From NCBI GenBank assembly GCA_028282465.1, contig JANQHX010000034.1, positions 1 through 64,000 on the forward strand: DNA of 64,000 bases, given 5' to 3'. Source of the stretch: Gynuella sp. (lineage in GTDB: Bacteria; Pseudomonadota; Gammaproteobacteria; Pseudomonadales; Natronospirillaceae). Position 1 is the stretch's first letter. Every line of letters starts with the position of its first letter. The notes under the pieces are model-generated. The model had not been told where the DNA came from. It was given only the letters and a program-made list of their open reading frames with translations, and searched no databases. The position numbers and the translations under genes are program-made. Of this stretch, positions 8,906 through 17,878 are shown in pieces.

Positions 8906-11900
8906 TTAAATAAGGTTTACTTTGATATGTTTCGCTTGCCCGTCACGAACTTTAACCGCTATATCTCCCTCTAATGCTTTGCCTTCATAGGACTCTGAAG
9001 TCCCATCTTGCCATACCAACTCATAGCCTGCTGTTTGAAGAGGGTTTTCACCAAAGGTTGCGGCCTTGCGACTTGCTAAATAGGTTACGAGTGTCGTTCC
9101 TAAAAATACACAGCTATAACTATTAGCTGGCATTTCAAACTCTGCAGTCCCACCAGATAAGAAATCAATTTTTTGTGAAATTGAAGACTCGCTAAACGCC
9201 CACGCAGGTAGGATGGGGTTCAAAGCCAAACTCAGTTTTTCGTTATTGACAGTAAAAGGATTTTTACCAAAGCTCATCATCAACACCATGTGAATGATTT
9301 CAGCAGTGGTACCGGACGATTTTGGTAGCATTCCTCTACCATGAAACTTAGGCCTAGGGTGTCGAGAACTCACGATAAACGAAACATTTTCTAATGGACT
9401 GCGCCCATAAACTTCTGGGTTCTGGAACGGCACCCAACCGTTTTGCATCTCTTCAAAAAACTCATCATATAGGCCAGCACTTAGTAAACCGAGATAGTAT
9501 TTATGAGATGCGTGCATGAAAATATTTTCGTTTTCAAACCAACCTGCAGGCCAAGCCCAAATCCGACCAATCTCTCGATAGGCTGTGACATCGTCTCCTA
9601 GTACATATTTCTTCTGAGCTTTGTCATAGAGACCGGTATTTTTTAGCGCCAAGTATCGTTCGCGGGCTTTACTAGCATCTTCTTGGTATCGCATTGTATG
9701 AGAAGCCGCTTCAAGAAATAGCGGCATCGCTTCCATTTCAAACTTTGTCACTTTGACACAAGCCTGACCGCGACTATTAACTTTTGGGAGGCCATCCGCT
9801 TCTGTGAGCAATTCAAAAGTTGAAGCCTTATGGGCAACATAGGTTAATGGTACCCCGGCATGATCCTGTTCAGCTTTCAACATAGAGGCTTCGGCTTTTT
9901 GCAAGATTAGTTTTAAATAGCTCTCTAGCTTTTCGAACTCTAAATTAGCCATTTCACCACTGATGCCCATCATGGTTTTCAACCGGAACAATTCTTTTGC
10001 ATCACCGGTTTTATCCCAGTATTCAAAATCTGTTGAAGAGCCCGACAAGCTTAATTCAAGCTGTGCGTATACCGATTCAATATATTCGAGCAATTCTTCT
10101 GGCAAAGACATCGACTGATTTTTTAGCCAAGGCAAAACCATTTTGACCGCTCGAACTAAGTTGGCCACTTCACTGGTTGACGCTCCAAACATGGAAGGCA
10201 AACCATTAATAGAGTCATGCCATCCTGGGCGGCCGCCGTCCATATCCATACCAATACCAGAAGGAGATAAAGTGGCAATTTTAGTGGTAAACAAGCAAAC
10301 TATTTTTTCGAGTAAGGATGTTTGATAAATCTCCCCAGCACCAAAGCTCGTGCGCATATGGTGAGGACGATAGCTACGCTCTGCAATCATTTCCGCCTTT
10401 GACGGATTGGTTTCTGTCGACAGCAAGTGTCTAACTTCACCTTCATCATTCAGTACGAACTTTTCGTCACGAGGTTTGACAACCACAGCTTCATCCCAAT
10501 AGGTAAAGCTTTTTTTGTCGTGCATTAGGTCGCTGATTTTGTCTGGATAAATTGAAATATAACTTTCCAGTAAGTCAAAGTTGTAATACCAATGATCACT
10601 CCAATAACCGGCATCGTGTTCAGCATCTTCAAACTTTTCACTGATATCTATAACCCTTTCTAATAGGGCTTTTGCCTCGATATCGCCAAGAACATTTTGC
10701 TCTTCTAATCGGCCAAATAGTTTCCCTGGAGTAAAGGGTGATGACAAAAACTCTAGAACCGATTCATGAGCTGTTTTAGGTACAAAATCATTTAGTAGTG
10801 CTTGTTTGGCAGCTTGGTCGTTAATTGCAAATCGACTACCCATACAAACCAATGGGTTGTATCCATCTAACTGACTGAGGTTAAAGAAGTACTCTAGATT
10901 GGCAGAGCCGACGTGAGTATTGAAATATAGGTCATTACGTCGATTCTGATTTACATCTCTGTAGTTACCATTGCCTTCAGAGAAATAGGTAGGATCCAGT
11001 TTGAAAAAGTTATAATCTCGTTCGAGGTCACCGTGTTTTCGAGAATAAACATAAAACACGGATTGCTTTTCTTTACCCTTCAAGGTTATTGGCAATCCAC
11101 CTCTCAATGCGTTATCAAGAAATGTTTGACCCGCATATTGATTAAATATTTTATTACCTGAATTTACGTACAAACCCTGTTTCAGTTTTTCAACTTCCAC
11201 TTTGTTGTCGATACGCTTGGCATCAATATATTCTGGCTCTAAAAGCTTTTCACTGATCAGCTGAGTAGCCGCAATTGACTTAGCCATACCAGCCATAGCT
11301 TTAATTGATACTGTTTCACCTTGTTTTAATTCCACTTTAGGGTGGTAAGCAAAAGCACAAGCTGTAGTGCAGTAGGGAGACTGTAGTTCGTCGGCATCAA
11401 AACTGTCTGACATGAATTGATATGGCAAGATGAAATCCAGACTGTCTCCAAAGACTAATTCTGGGTCTGCAATCATTTTTAATAAGTTAGATTGCCCAGC
11501 TTGACTGCTGGCAGCCATATAAAAATTACCGGCTTCAACAAACTCGGTTTCAGAGGTATCAGATGGTTTGGCTTTTAGGTTATAAAAAGGTAGGTTGCTT
11601 TCTAAATTTTGAACATGCAGATAACCTTCGGTAATAAATGGCATCGCCCAAAGAAAATAAATCGCCTCACCATAGGGTTGCACCTTAGGGAAACCATCTA
11701 ATATTTCAAACTCTATTGGGTCATTTGAATCAGATGTTCTGCTGATTTGAACCTGTCGACTTAAGGCACCAAAATTATCATTAGGTACGGTGTTGTACTT
11801 AACCTCAACTTTTATTCCTAACGTTTTGTTGATTTCCTCCAAGTAAAGGTCTGACGAAGTAATCTTTAAACGATTGTCTACCTCAAACTGCGCTTGTACC

Positions 11901-12208
11901 GCCTTAAAAGGCTCATAAAAAAAGGCCTTGCCATTATGAGTTCCTTTTATGAATGTGCGAAAGCCTTCGGTAGCGACTCTTCTTTGATGTAGGGACGCGG
12001 ACTGAAATTCCATGATGCCGTGGTCTTTGTCTTGGGTACCAAAGCAGCTAACGATCTGACCTCTGTTAACATAATAGAGCCACACTGGTATGCCCCAAAG
12101 ACCAGCCACACCTGGTAAAAAACTTGAGAAGGGTTTACTGCCATGATAGTTACGAATTTCGAAAGACCCATCGTCTTTAAATTGATAGCTGCTGGGTGCG
12201 AGAGCCAT
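8906..12208 (-). CDS. GH94-like glycan phosphorylase of about 1100 residues
   Basis: The protein has 1100 aa and no signal peptide, so it is cytoplasmic. Its length and motifs resemble the long 'cellobiose phosphorylase'-annotated proteins. These include 1,2-beta-oligoglucan phosphorylases (GH94) and the beta-1,3-glucan phosphorylases of GH149/GH161. They cleave a glycosidic bond with phosphate to give a sugar 1-phosphate. Seen in the sequence are an N-terminal beta-sandwich region with SSFLPGVAGLWGIPVW, and a (alpha/alpha)6-barrel region with GGRPGWHDSINGLPSMFG, probably around the general acid Asp. A late SSRHPRPKFHGRGMLPKS segment is probably the phosphate-binding area. Which linkage it cuts cannot be told. 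A good AAGGA ribosome site precedes the ATG. The LacI-sensor kinase lies just upstream on the same strand, and a GH1 glucosidase is further along. Confidence 0.75.
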   Translation of the reverse strand: MALAPSSYQFKDDGSFEIRNYHGSKPFSSFLPGVAGLWGIPVWLYYVNRGQIVSCFGTQDKDHGIMEFQSASLHQRRVATEGFRTFIKGTHNGKAFFYEPFKAVQAQFEVDNRLKITSSDLYLEEINKTLGIKVEVKYNTVPNDNFGALSRQVQISRTSDSNDPIEFEILDGFPKVQPYGEAIYFLWAMPFITEGYLHVQNLESNLPFYNLKAKPSDTSETEFVEAGNFYMAASSQAGQSNLLKMIADPELVFGDSLDFILPYQFMSDSFDADELQSPYCTTACAFAYHPKVELKQGETVSIKAMAGMAKSIAATQLISEKLLEPEYIDAKRIDNKVEVEKLKQGLYVNSGNKIFNQYAGQTFLDNALRGGLPITLKGKEKQSVFYVYSRKHGDLERDYNFFKLDPTYFSEGNGNYRDVNQNRRNDLYFNTHVGSANLEYFFNLSQLDGYNPLVCMGSRFAINDQAAKQALLNDFVPKTAHESVLEFLSSPFTPGKLFGRLEEQNVLGDIEAKALLERVIDISEKFEDAEHDAGYWSDHWYYNFDLLESYISIYPDKISDLMHDKKSFTYWDEAVVVKPRDEKFVLNDEGEVRHLLSTETNPSKAEMIAERSYRPHHMRTSFGAGEIYQTSLLEKIVCLFTTKIATLSPSGIGMDMDGGRPGWHDSINGLPSMFGASTSEVANLVRAVKMVLPWLKNQSMSLPEELLEYIESVYAQLELSLSGSSTDFEYWDKTGDAKELFRLKTMMGISGEMANLEFEKLESYLKLILQKAEASMLKAEQDHAGVPLTYVAHKASTFELLTEADGLPKVNSRGQACVKVTKFEMEAMPLFLEAASHTMRYQEDASKARERYLALKNTGLYDKAQKKYVLGDDVTAYREIGRIWAWPAGWFENENIFMHASHKYYLGLLSAGLYDEFFEEMQNGWVPFQNPEVYGRSPLENVSFIVSSRHPRPKFHGRGMLPKSSGTTAEIIHMVLMMSFGKNPFTVNNEKLSLALNPILPAWAFSESSISQKIDFLSGGTAEFEMPANSYSCVFLGTTLVTYLASRKAATFGENPLQTAGYELVWQDGTSESYEGKALEGDIAVKVRDGQAKHIKVNLI

Positions 12209-12290
12209 TGGCTGATTCCTTATTTTTAGGTGAGCTTGAGGTCATGAATGCTAAAAACTGAAAGTGGCGGGAATTTATCACAAATATTTG

Positions 12291-12330
12291 GATTCAACTA
12301 TGACTTGAGATCAGACCTTTGAGTTGAATC
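12291..12330 (-). promoter_or_regulatory. Inverted repeat between the sensor kinase and the phosphorylase gene
   Basis: GATTCAACT at 12291-12299 and AGTTGAATC at 12322-12330 are perfect 9 bp inverted arms 22 nt apart in the 141 bp gap upstream of the phosphorylase. No T run follows, so it is more likely an operator or leader structure than a terminator. Confidence 0.4.
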
Positions 12331-12349
12331 GCCGATTACAAAATGCGCA

Positions 12350-14428
12350 TTAACTAGGCACTTTAATTGTAAACTTAGAGCCTTTACCAAGCCTGGATTG
12401 AATATCGATTCTGCCTTTTAGTCTCTGTACGCAGATATTGTAGACAATGTGCATTCCCAGGCCTGTACCACCCTGCCCTCTGCGGGTAGTGAAGAATGGA
12501 TCGAAGATTTTGTCACGGGTTTGATCACTCATGCCCTTGCCATTGTCTTCGATTGAGAGCACAACTTCGCGCACCTTCTTTCTTAGTACAAGTTTTATAC
12601 GACCTTTGCTAGAGCCATCATCAAATCCATGGATCAAACTGTTTAAAAACACATTTGAAATGATCTGAGCCCAAGCGCCCGGATAGGTTTCTATCATCAC
12701 ATTTTGGTCGAAGTCTTTTTCTACTTTGACATTGGTGCCTTTCGCATGGAGCGACAGACTAGACAGCACACGTTCTAGATATTTACCCAGATTAAGCTCT
12801 CTTTTGTCTTCAACAGTCTGGTCAACGGCTACCTGCTTAAAATTGTTTATCAGTTCTGCTGCTCGATGGAGATTGTGTTCAACTATTTCAGTAGACAACC
12901 GACTCAGCGTGATAAATTCATCAAAATCTGTTTTGGTTAACACTTTATCCGCAATTTTTTTGTCAATTTTGACCAGTTCATTTTTCACATTAGTTGCCGC
13001 AAGCAAGCAGTTACCAATAGGGGTATTTACTTCATGAGCCACCCCACTCACCAAACCGCCTAATGAAGCCATTTTTTCATTCTGCAAAATTTGCTTATTA
13101 ATTAATTCAGCTTGACGTTGCAATAATTCATTTGAAAACAATACCGCAAGCTGTTCTGCAAAAGATTCAGCAAACTCAATTTCTTTTAGGTCAGATTTTA
13201 TGAGAACTAATCCAAACAGGTTTTTATCATCATGAAGTGGATAAGTTGCCCAATGTTCGTGCTCGTCTAATAGAAATAGGTCAAAGTGTTTTTTCTGGAT
13301 ATCGTCAATCGGTATACCTTTGTTTCTTTCAACAGGTAGGCCTTGATCAATTTCTAATTTGAGGGATAAAGCCCCATCGTCACTGAAGTGAAACAACAAT
13401 AAATGTTTAACTCCAGAATCGACCAAACTGAGTTGTGATTTTTTTAAATTCGAAATGGGGTTTCCACGCTCCATCATTTGCCGAGTTAACTGTAGCCTGG
13501 CAAGTTGCATATCTCGCATTTGAATAAAAGGCCAATACCCTGCCTCTTCAACCTCTTCCTCTTCGTACAAATCGTAATTGGTGCTCACTCGAAAAACGGC
13601 TTTTGTCGGGAGATAGGTGCTTCGCTGAACAGGATCACCGGAAAGCATCGCCAAAATTTTTTTTGCTGCCTGTTTACCTTCATCAAACAATGGTTGATGC
13701 ACAGTAGTCAGTGGCACTGGCATTGCGACGGCATACTCAAAATCATCAAACCCTGTAACATAGGTGTCTTCCGGCACCGTAAAACCCATTCCTTCTAGTG
13801 CTTCAATGGTTTCTTTCGCTGCCATGTCATTACAACAAACAAAGGCATCAGGCAGCCCAGCCACCTGCGGCAGCCAATCATTTAACATGTCGCGGGTAAA
13901 GTTAGGAGCAAAACTTCCTTGAAGCTCTATTTGATCTTGAGGATTTATTCCTTTTAATTTGAGCGCCTTAGCATAACTTTGGTACCTTTGTTCAGATTCT
14001 TCATTACCTTCTGGCCCTCTGATGTAAACAAAGTTTTGGCACCCTTTCTCTTCTAAAAGATGAACCATTAACTCATCCATTCCCTGATTATTTTCAATAG
14101 CAATATGAGGGTAATCGCCCAATGCCCCTCCAATATTTACTAGCGGAATATCCCCGTATTGTTCCGCTAGTTTGATCATGAATGCTTGGCTGCTCTGATA
14201 GCCCACGGTAGCACCGTGGAGGATAACCGCATCTACACCCATTTTTGCAACCCAATGGTGATATCGAATATACAGCTCTTCTTGTTTTTCGAGACTTCCC
14301 ATGGGTGGAACCACAAGCCAGGAGACTCTGAAATCTCCATCAGGAAGAACTGACTTAATGCCTCGATATATAGCCTTTTCCATAAACAAGGCAATGCTAT
14401 TTGATATCAGTAGAAGGTTTTTTTTCAT
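12350..14428 (-). CDS. Soluble histidine kinase with an N-terminal LacI-type sugar-binding domain
   Basis: The protein has 692 aa. Residues 1-290 form a Peripla_BP_3 domain like the effector domain of LacI/GalR regulators, with GFDDFEYAVAMPVPLTTVHQP near 240-260 in its typical place. There is no helix-turn-helix before it, and neither a signal peptide nor a membrane segment. A GAF-like linker (about 330-450) is followed by a HisKA domain with the phospho-accepting His in SGVAHEVNTP near 470. A HATPase domain follows, with N box NVFLNSLIHG, G1 DNGKGM and G2 GGTGLGMHIV. It should sense a cytoplasmic sugar and phosphorylate an unlinked response regulator; none is adjacent. Its position upstream of a glycan phosphorylase suggests the ligand is a sugar or sugar phosphate from that pathway. 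Domains are seen; ligand and target are inferred. Confidence 0.85.
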   Translation of the reverse strand: MKKNLLLISNSIALFMEKAIYRGIKSVLPDGDFRVSWLVVPPMGSLEKQEELYIRYHHWVAKMGVDAVILHGATVGYQSSQAFMIKLAEQYGDIPLVNIGGALGDYPHIAIENNQGMDELMVHLLEEKGCQNFVYIRGPEGNEESEQRYQSYAKALKLKGINPQDQIELQGSFAPNFTRDMLNDWLPQVAGLPDAFVCCNDMAAKETIEALEGMGFTVPEDTYVTGFDDFEYAVAMPVPLTTVHQPLFDEGKQAAKKILAMLSGDPVQRSTYLPTKAVFRVSTNYDLYEEEEVEEAGYWPFIQMRDMQLARLQLTRQMMERGNPISNLKKSQLSLVDSGVKHLLLFHFSDDGALSLKLEIDQGLPVERNKGIPIDDIQKKHFDLFLLDEHEHWATYPLHDDKNLFGLVLIKSDLKEIEFAESFAEQLAVLFSNELLQRQAELINKQILQNEKMASLGGLVSGVAHEVNTPIGNCLLAATNVKNELVKIDKKIADKVLTKTDFDEFITLSRLSTEIVEHNLHRAAELINNFKQVAVDQTVEDKRELNLGKYLERVLSSLSLHAKGTNVKVEKDFDQNVMIETYPGAWAQIISNVFLNSLIHGFDDGSSKGRIKLVLRKKVREVVLSIEDNGKGMSDQTRDKIFDPFFTTRRGQGGTGLGMHIVYNICVQRLKGRIDIQSRLGKGSKFTIKVPS

Positions 14429-14509
14429 GTACCGGCTGCTTCAACTTTTCTATGTTAAGAATAGCTAGAAGCCGGCAGACAGAATAGTTTTTTAGATAAG
14501 AAAGAAGTG

Positions 14510-14824
14510 TTATGAGGCAACAATCTCACACAGCCCAGAAATAAGCTGAGCGTCTTGATTTTGTTCTTTATTATCTAGAGGCAGAGGCTCGGGAAGTAAA
14601 TTAAAGTGGCTTATTCGGTTGAAGTTCATGGTTTGAGTATTCACTGTAGTGATAACGAGTCCATTAAAGTTTTGATAAATATAAAAATCATCCGTATTCG
14701 TTAGTTTCTGCTCAGGATACAACAAAAAAATATCATCACTACCAGCAATTTGGCACTGCAATGTTTGCGCTATTAGAGTGGGAGCTATTAGCGCGAGAAT
14801 CAAGCTCGAAATAAACAATTTCAT
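14510..14824 (-). CDS. Small exported protein of unknown function
   Basis: The protein has 104 aa with a clear signal peptide that probably ends after LIAQ near residue 20. The mature part has two cysteines (in LQCQIAG and GLCEIVA) that could form a disulfide. I recognise no family. Its ATG lies one base after the stop codon of the ABC transporter, so the two are probably translated together. It may be a periplasmic companion of the exporter, but this rests only on position. Confidence 0.6.
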   Translation of the reverse strand: MKLFISSLILALIAPTLIAQTLQCQIAGSDDIFLLYPEQKLTNTDDFYIYQNFNGLVITTVNTQTMNFNRISHFNLLPEPLPLDNKEQNQDAQLISGLCEIVAS

Positions 14825-14825
14825 T

Positions 14826-16592
14826 TTAGTCCCTCAGTTCAAACTGATGAGCAGCAAGTTTTTTATAAAGACTCGAGGATTCCAAGAGTTGTTGATGGTT
14901 ACCGGTAGCGACCACTTTACCTTGATCCATTACAACAAGTCGATCTGCATTTTTTACGGTTGCCAATCGATGAGCAATCACCAGAGTTGTTCGATTTTCC
15001 ATGGCTTTTTCAAGTGCCTTTTGTACCTGAAATTCGCTTTCTGCGTCTAACGCGGAAGTGGCTTCATCTAATAATAAAATCTCGGGGTCATTAAGAATTG
15101 CCCGAGCAATCGCAATCCTCTGTTTCTGACCTCCGCTCAACCGAACACCATTCTCTCCCAGATAACTGCCGTAGCCTTCTGGCAGAGCTTCGATAAAGTC
15201 ATGGGCAAAAGCCGCCTTTGCCGCTGAAATAATTTCTTCATCGCTAGCATCAGGACGACCATATCGAATATTGTGCCAAACATTGCTACTAAACAAAGAG
15301 GGTTGTTGAGGCACTAGCGCTATTTTAGATCTCAATGTTTCCAGATTTAGGTCTTTTAAATTCGTTTCGTTGATACGAACCTCACCCTGCTGGGGATCAT
15401 AAAATCTGAGCAGCAGTTCGAACAAAGTAGACTTGCCAGCGCCACTAGGACCAACCAGCGCAAGTGTTTCTCCAGGAATGACCTCAAGGTTTAAGTTTTC
15501 CAGTGCAGCGATATTTGGTCGGGACGGATAATGAAAAGTAACCTGATTCAGTTCGATGTGTTTTTCGGAGGTCAAAGCGGAAGTTGATGGTGTTTTAGGA
15601 GACTGAATCAAACTCTCCTCATTCATTAATTCCACTAACCTTTCCGTTGCACCAGCGGCCCTTTGTACTTCGCCCATCACTTCAGAAACGGAAGCCACAC
15701 CACTGGCGACTAATAGGGCATAAAATACAAAGGCTGCAAGTTCACCCCCGGACATATTGCCGTTCATCACATCATAGCCACCCACCCACAACATGGCTCC
15801 TATCGCGGTAAAACTTAGAAATATGACAATTGCCAGCAACATGGATCTCTGTAATATCCTTTGCTTCGCAACCTTAAATGCTTTTTCAACCTCCCCTGAA
15901 AATGCTTTCTGCTCATAGGCTTCTCGGCTATAACTTTGTACTGTTTTAATTTGTTGAATCATCTCTCCGGCATAGGTACCAACATCGGCAACGGTATCCT
16001 GACTTTTGCGGGAAAGCTTTCGAACACGCTGACCAAAAACGAGTATTGGCACCAACACCAATGGCACTACGGCTAGAACCACTAGAGTCAATTTAATATT
16101 GGTGACAAATAGCATCACTAACCCGCCCAACATCATAATAAAACTACGCAATGCAAAGCTGAGACTAGAGCCGATGATGGATTGAAGAAGCGTGGTGTCT
16201 GTGGTCAACCGCGACATAATTTCGCCTGAGCGATTTTCTTCGAAATAACTTGGATGCAAGGTGATAATACGACTAAACACTTCGGATCTTAGGTCGGCAG
16301 TTACCCGTTCCCCCAACCAAGTCACTAAGTAAAAGCGGGCAAAGGTTCCAATAGCCATAAGCACAATAACAACGAACAGCACCATTAATGTCTGATTTAA
16401 GTGATCCATTGATTGGGCGATGAATCCCTGATCGATTAGAACCCTGACACCCTGACCTATTCCAAGGGTCAAGCTCGCCGTGAACAACAAGGCTACTAAA
16501 GCCGCTAGTAACTGGTTTCTATAAGGGAGAACAAATGGCCATATTTTAGCGAGCGCTTTTAGACCTTGAGGTTTGCTGGATTTTTCGGACAC
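14826..16592 (-). CDS. ABC exporter with fused membrane and ATPase domains (MsbA-related)
   Basis: The protein has 588 aa. An N-terminal six-helix exporter domain (about 20-310) is followed by an ATPase domain. That domain has Walker A GPSGAGKS near 380, signature LSGGQ, Walker B ILLLDEATSALD and the switch His in VIAHRLAT. It is a half-transporter and should act as a homodimer, exporting a lipid or other hydrophobic molecule from the inner membrane. It resembles the MsbA-related family common in proteobacteria; the real msbA usually neighbours lpxK, which is absent here. The substrate is unknown. It is followed directly by a small exported protein and, 81 bp after that, by the sensor kinase. 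Confidence 0.88.
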   Translation of the reverse strand: MSEKSSKPQGLKALAKIWPFVLPYRNQLLAALVALLFTASLTLGIGQGVRVLIDQGFIAQSMDHLNQTLMVLFVVIVLMAIGTFARFYLVTWLGERVTADLRSEVFSRIITLHPSYFEENRSGEIMSRLTTDTTLLQSIIGSSLSFALRSFIMMLGGLVMLFVTNIKLTLVVLAVVPLVLVPILVFGQRVRKLSRKSQDTVADVGTYAGEMIQQIKTVQSYSREAYEQKAFSGEVEKAFKVAKQRILQRSMLLAIVIFLSFTAIGAMLWVGGYDVMNGNMSGGELAAFVFYALLVASGVASVSEVMGEVQRAAGATERLVELMNEESLIQSPKTPSTSALTSEKHIELNQVTFHYPSRPNIAALENLNLEVIPGETLALVGPSGAGKSTLFELLLRFYDPQQGEVRINETNLKDLNLETLRSKIALVPQQPSLFSSNVWHNIRYGRPDASDEEIISAAKAAFAHDFIEALPEGYGSYLGENGVRLSGGQKQRIAIARAILNDPEILLLDEATSALDAESEFQVQKALEKAMENRTTLVIAHRLATVKNADRLVVMDQGKVVATGNHQQLLESSSLYKKLAAHQFELRD

Positions 16593-16801
16593 GGTAAGAA
16601 TAGTCTCGTTGAAAGGTAATTAGAAAATGGGGTTAACCCAGACACAATCAAGACTTTGAAACTTGCCCCGGATAATTCGAGTTCTCAAACGCTCAGGAGC
16701 ATATCGCAAATTCTGAAATTATTAAGCCATACTAGACGTATAAAGCTGATCAAAGGTTTCAATTCAGGAAACGAACGATAGAGAAAAAGCACAAGAGGGA
16801 T

Positions 16802-16845
16802 ATAGATAAAACTACCCAAAGGCAACAGGGATACCTTTGAGTAGT
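16802..16845 (-). terminator. Rho-independent terminator of the DoxX operon
   Basis: A 12-position stem (ACTACCCAAAGG / CCTTTGAGTAGT, one mismatch) at 16811-16845 is followed on the minus strand by TTTTATCTATA. It lies 23 bp past the DoxX-like gene. Confidence 0.7.
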
Positions 16846-16868
16846 TAGAAAAGCTTCTAAGATAAGCT

Positions 16869-17864
16869 TTACATTGCAGGCTGAGAAGTCATATTGCTTG
16901 GGCTTGGAAATTTAGTATGAGCTCTCAGCAGCACCACAATCACCACACCAAAAATAGGTAGGTGACCTACCAACTCGGTAATGCCAGTCATGAACGCTGT
17001 GGTGGTGAATACAACTGTCAGTGTAATTAGTACCAGTCGAGTGGCTAAACCAAGTACTAGCATCAAGCCAGTAAGCAGTTCAAATATACCAATAAAGAAA
17101 ACGAAGTCTGTGTTAGAGAAATTGAAACCGACTGCCGCCATGAAGTTGTAGAAAGGATTAGCTTCCATAAACAGCAATGAATAACCTGGAACCAAGAATT
17201 TATTGTGGATGGCTAATTCCATTAACTGAAGACCAAGACCAATTCTCAGAGCCAGCACAGCTAGATCTTTCCAACCATTCTCTTCAGGTGAAAAAGCCTT
17301 AAATAAAACTCTATCCAAACGGCTAACTGACGGCCCAATAAATAGGAAAGCAGCCCCAACAAAAGCTAATTCAAAGAAGTAATCCATTCCCAATCCAAAA
17401 CTAAAAAGGAAGAGATTTAAAAAAGCTACGAGAATCATCGCGATTCCAACGACGGAAGGGGTGATAAGGACAAGAGACACCACAACCACTTGAATAATAA
17501 TACCAACAATGGCAACCCAACCCAGGGCAACTAAATTAGGCGCAATATAATCACCTACCAGCAGGTTCACTACCAACATAATGATCAATAGCACAAAGAG
17601 TAAATACCAGTCTAAATTAGCTGGAAGTTCAATATTGGTGTTCATTATTTTGCTAAGCGCATTACCTTCGTTTTTGAAGTAGTTGGTTATGAAAACCGTA
17701 GCTGCAACAAAGGCTACTGCCATGACCAAGGTAATCACCATTGCAGAGTTAAATGCGTATGAAACATCAGGAACAGCTTCTGCATCAACAAACCAACGTA
17801 CATGCGCGCTGGCACCACCAGTGAAAGTCGCCAATAAGGCTAAAAATAAGGGTTTTATATTCAT
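16869..17864 (-). CDS. DoxX-like integral membrane protein
   Basis: The start at 17864 was chosen for its AAAGGT ribosome site and the signal-like N-terminus; an upstream in-frame codon would run into the previous gene. The product has 331 aa. After a signal peptide (mature N-terminus near HVRWFVDAE) come about eight to nine membrane helices. The C-terminal half (RIGLGLQLMELAIHNKF, then FFIGIFELLTGLMLVLGLATR) is DoxX/DoxD-like, a family linked to quinone or thiosulfate oxidation and to stress membrane complexes. It is the last gene of a three-gene operon, 14 bp after the di-haem peroxidase-like gene. That suggests it passes electrons between the quinone pool and the periplasmic haem protein. 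This role is inferred. Confidence 0.75.
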   Translation of the reverse strand: MNIKPLFLALLATFTGGASAHVRWFVDAEAVPDVSYAFNSAMVITLVMAVAFVAATVFITNYFKNEGNALSKIMNTNIELPANLDWYLLFVLLIIMLVVNLLVGDYIAPNLVALGWVAIVGIIIQVVVVSLVLITPSVVGIAMILVAFLNLFLFSFGLGMDYFFELAFVGAAFLFIGPSVSRLDRVLFKAFSPEENGWKDLAVLALRIGLGLQLMELAIHNKFLVPGYSLLFMEANPFYNFMAAVGFNFSNTDFVFFIGIFELLTGLMLVLGLATRLVLITLTVVFTTTAFMTGITELVGHLPIFGVVIVVLLRAHTKFPSPSNMTSQPAM

Positions 17865-17878
17865 TGTTTTACCTTTAA

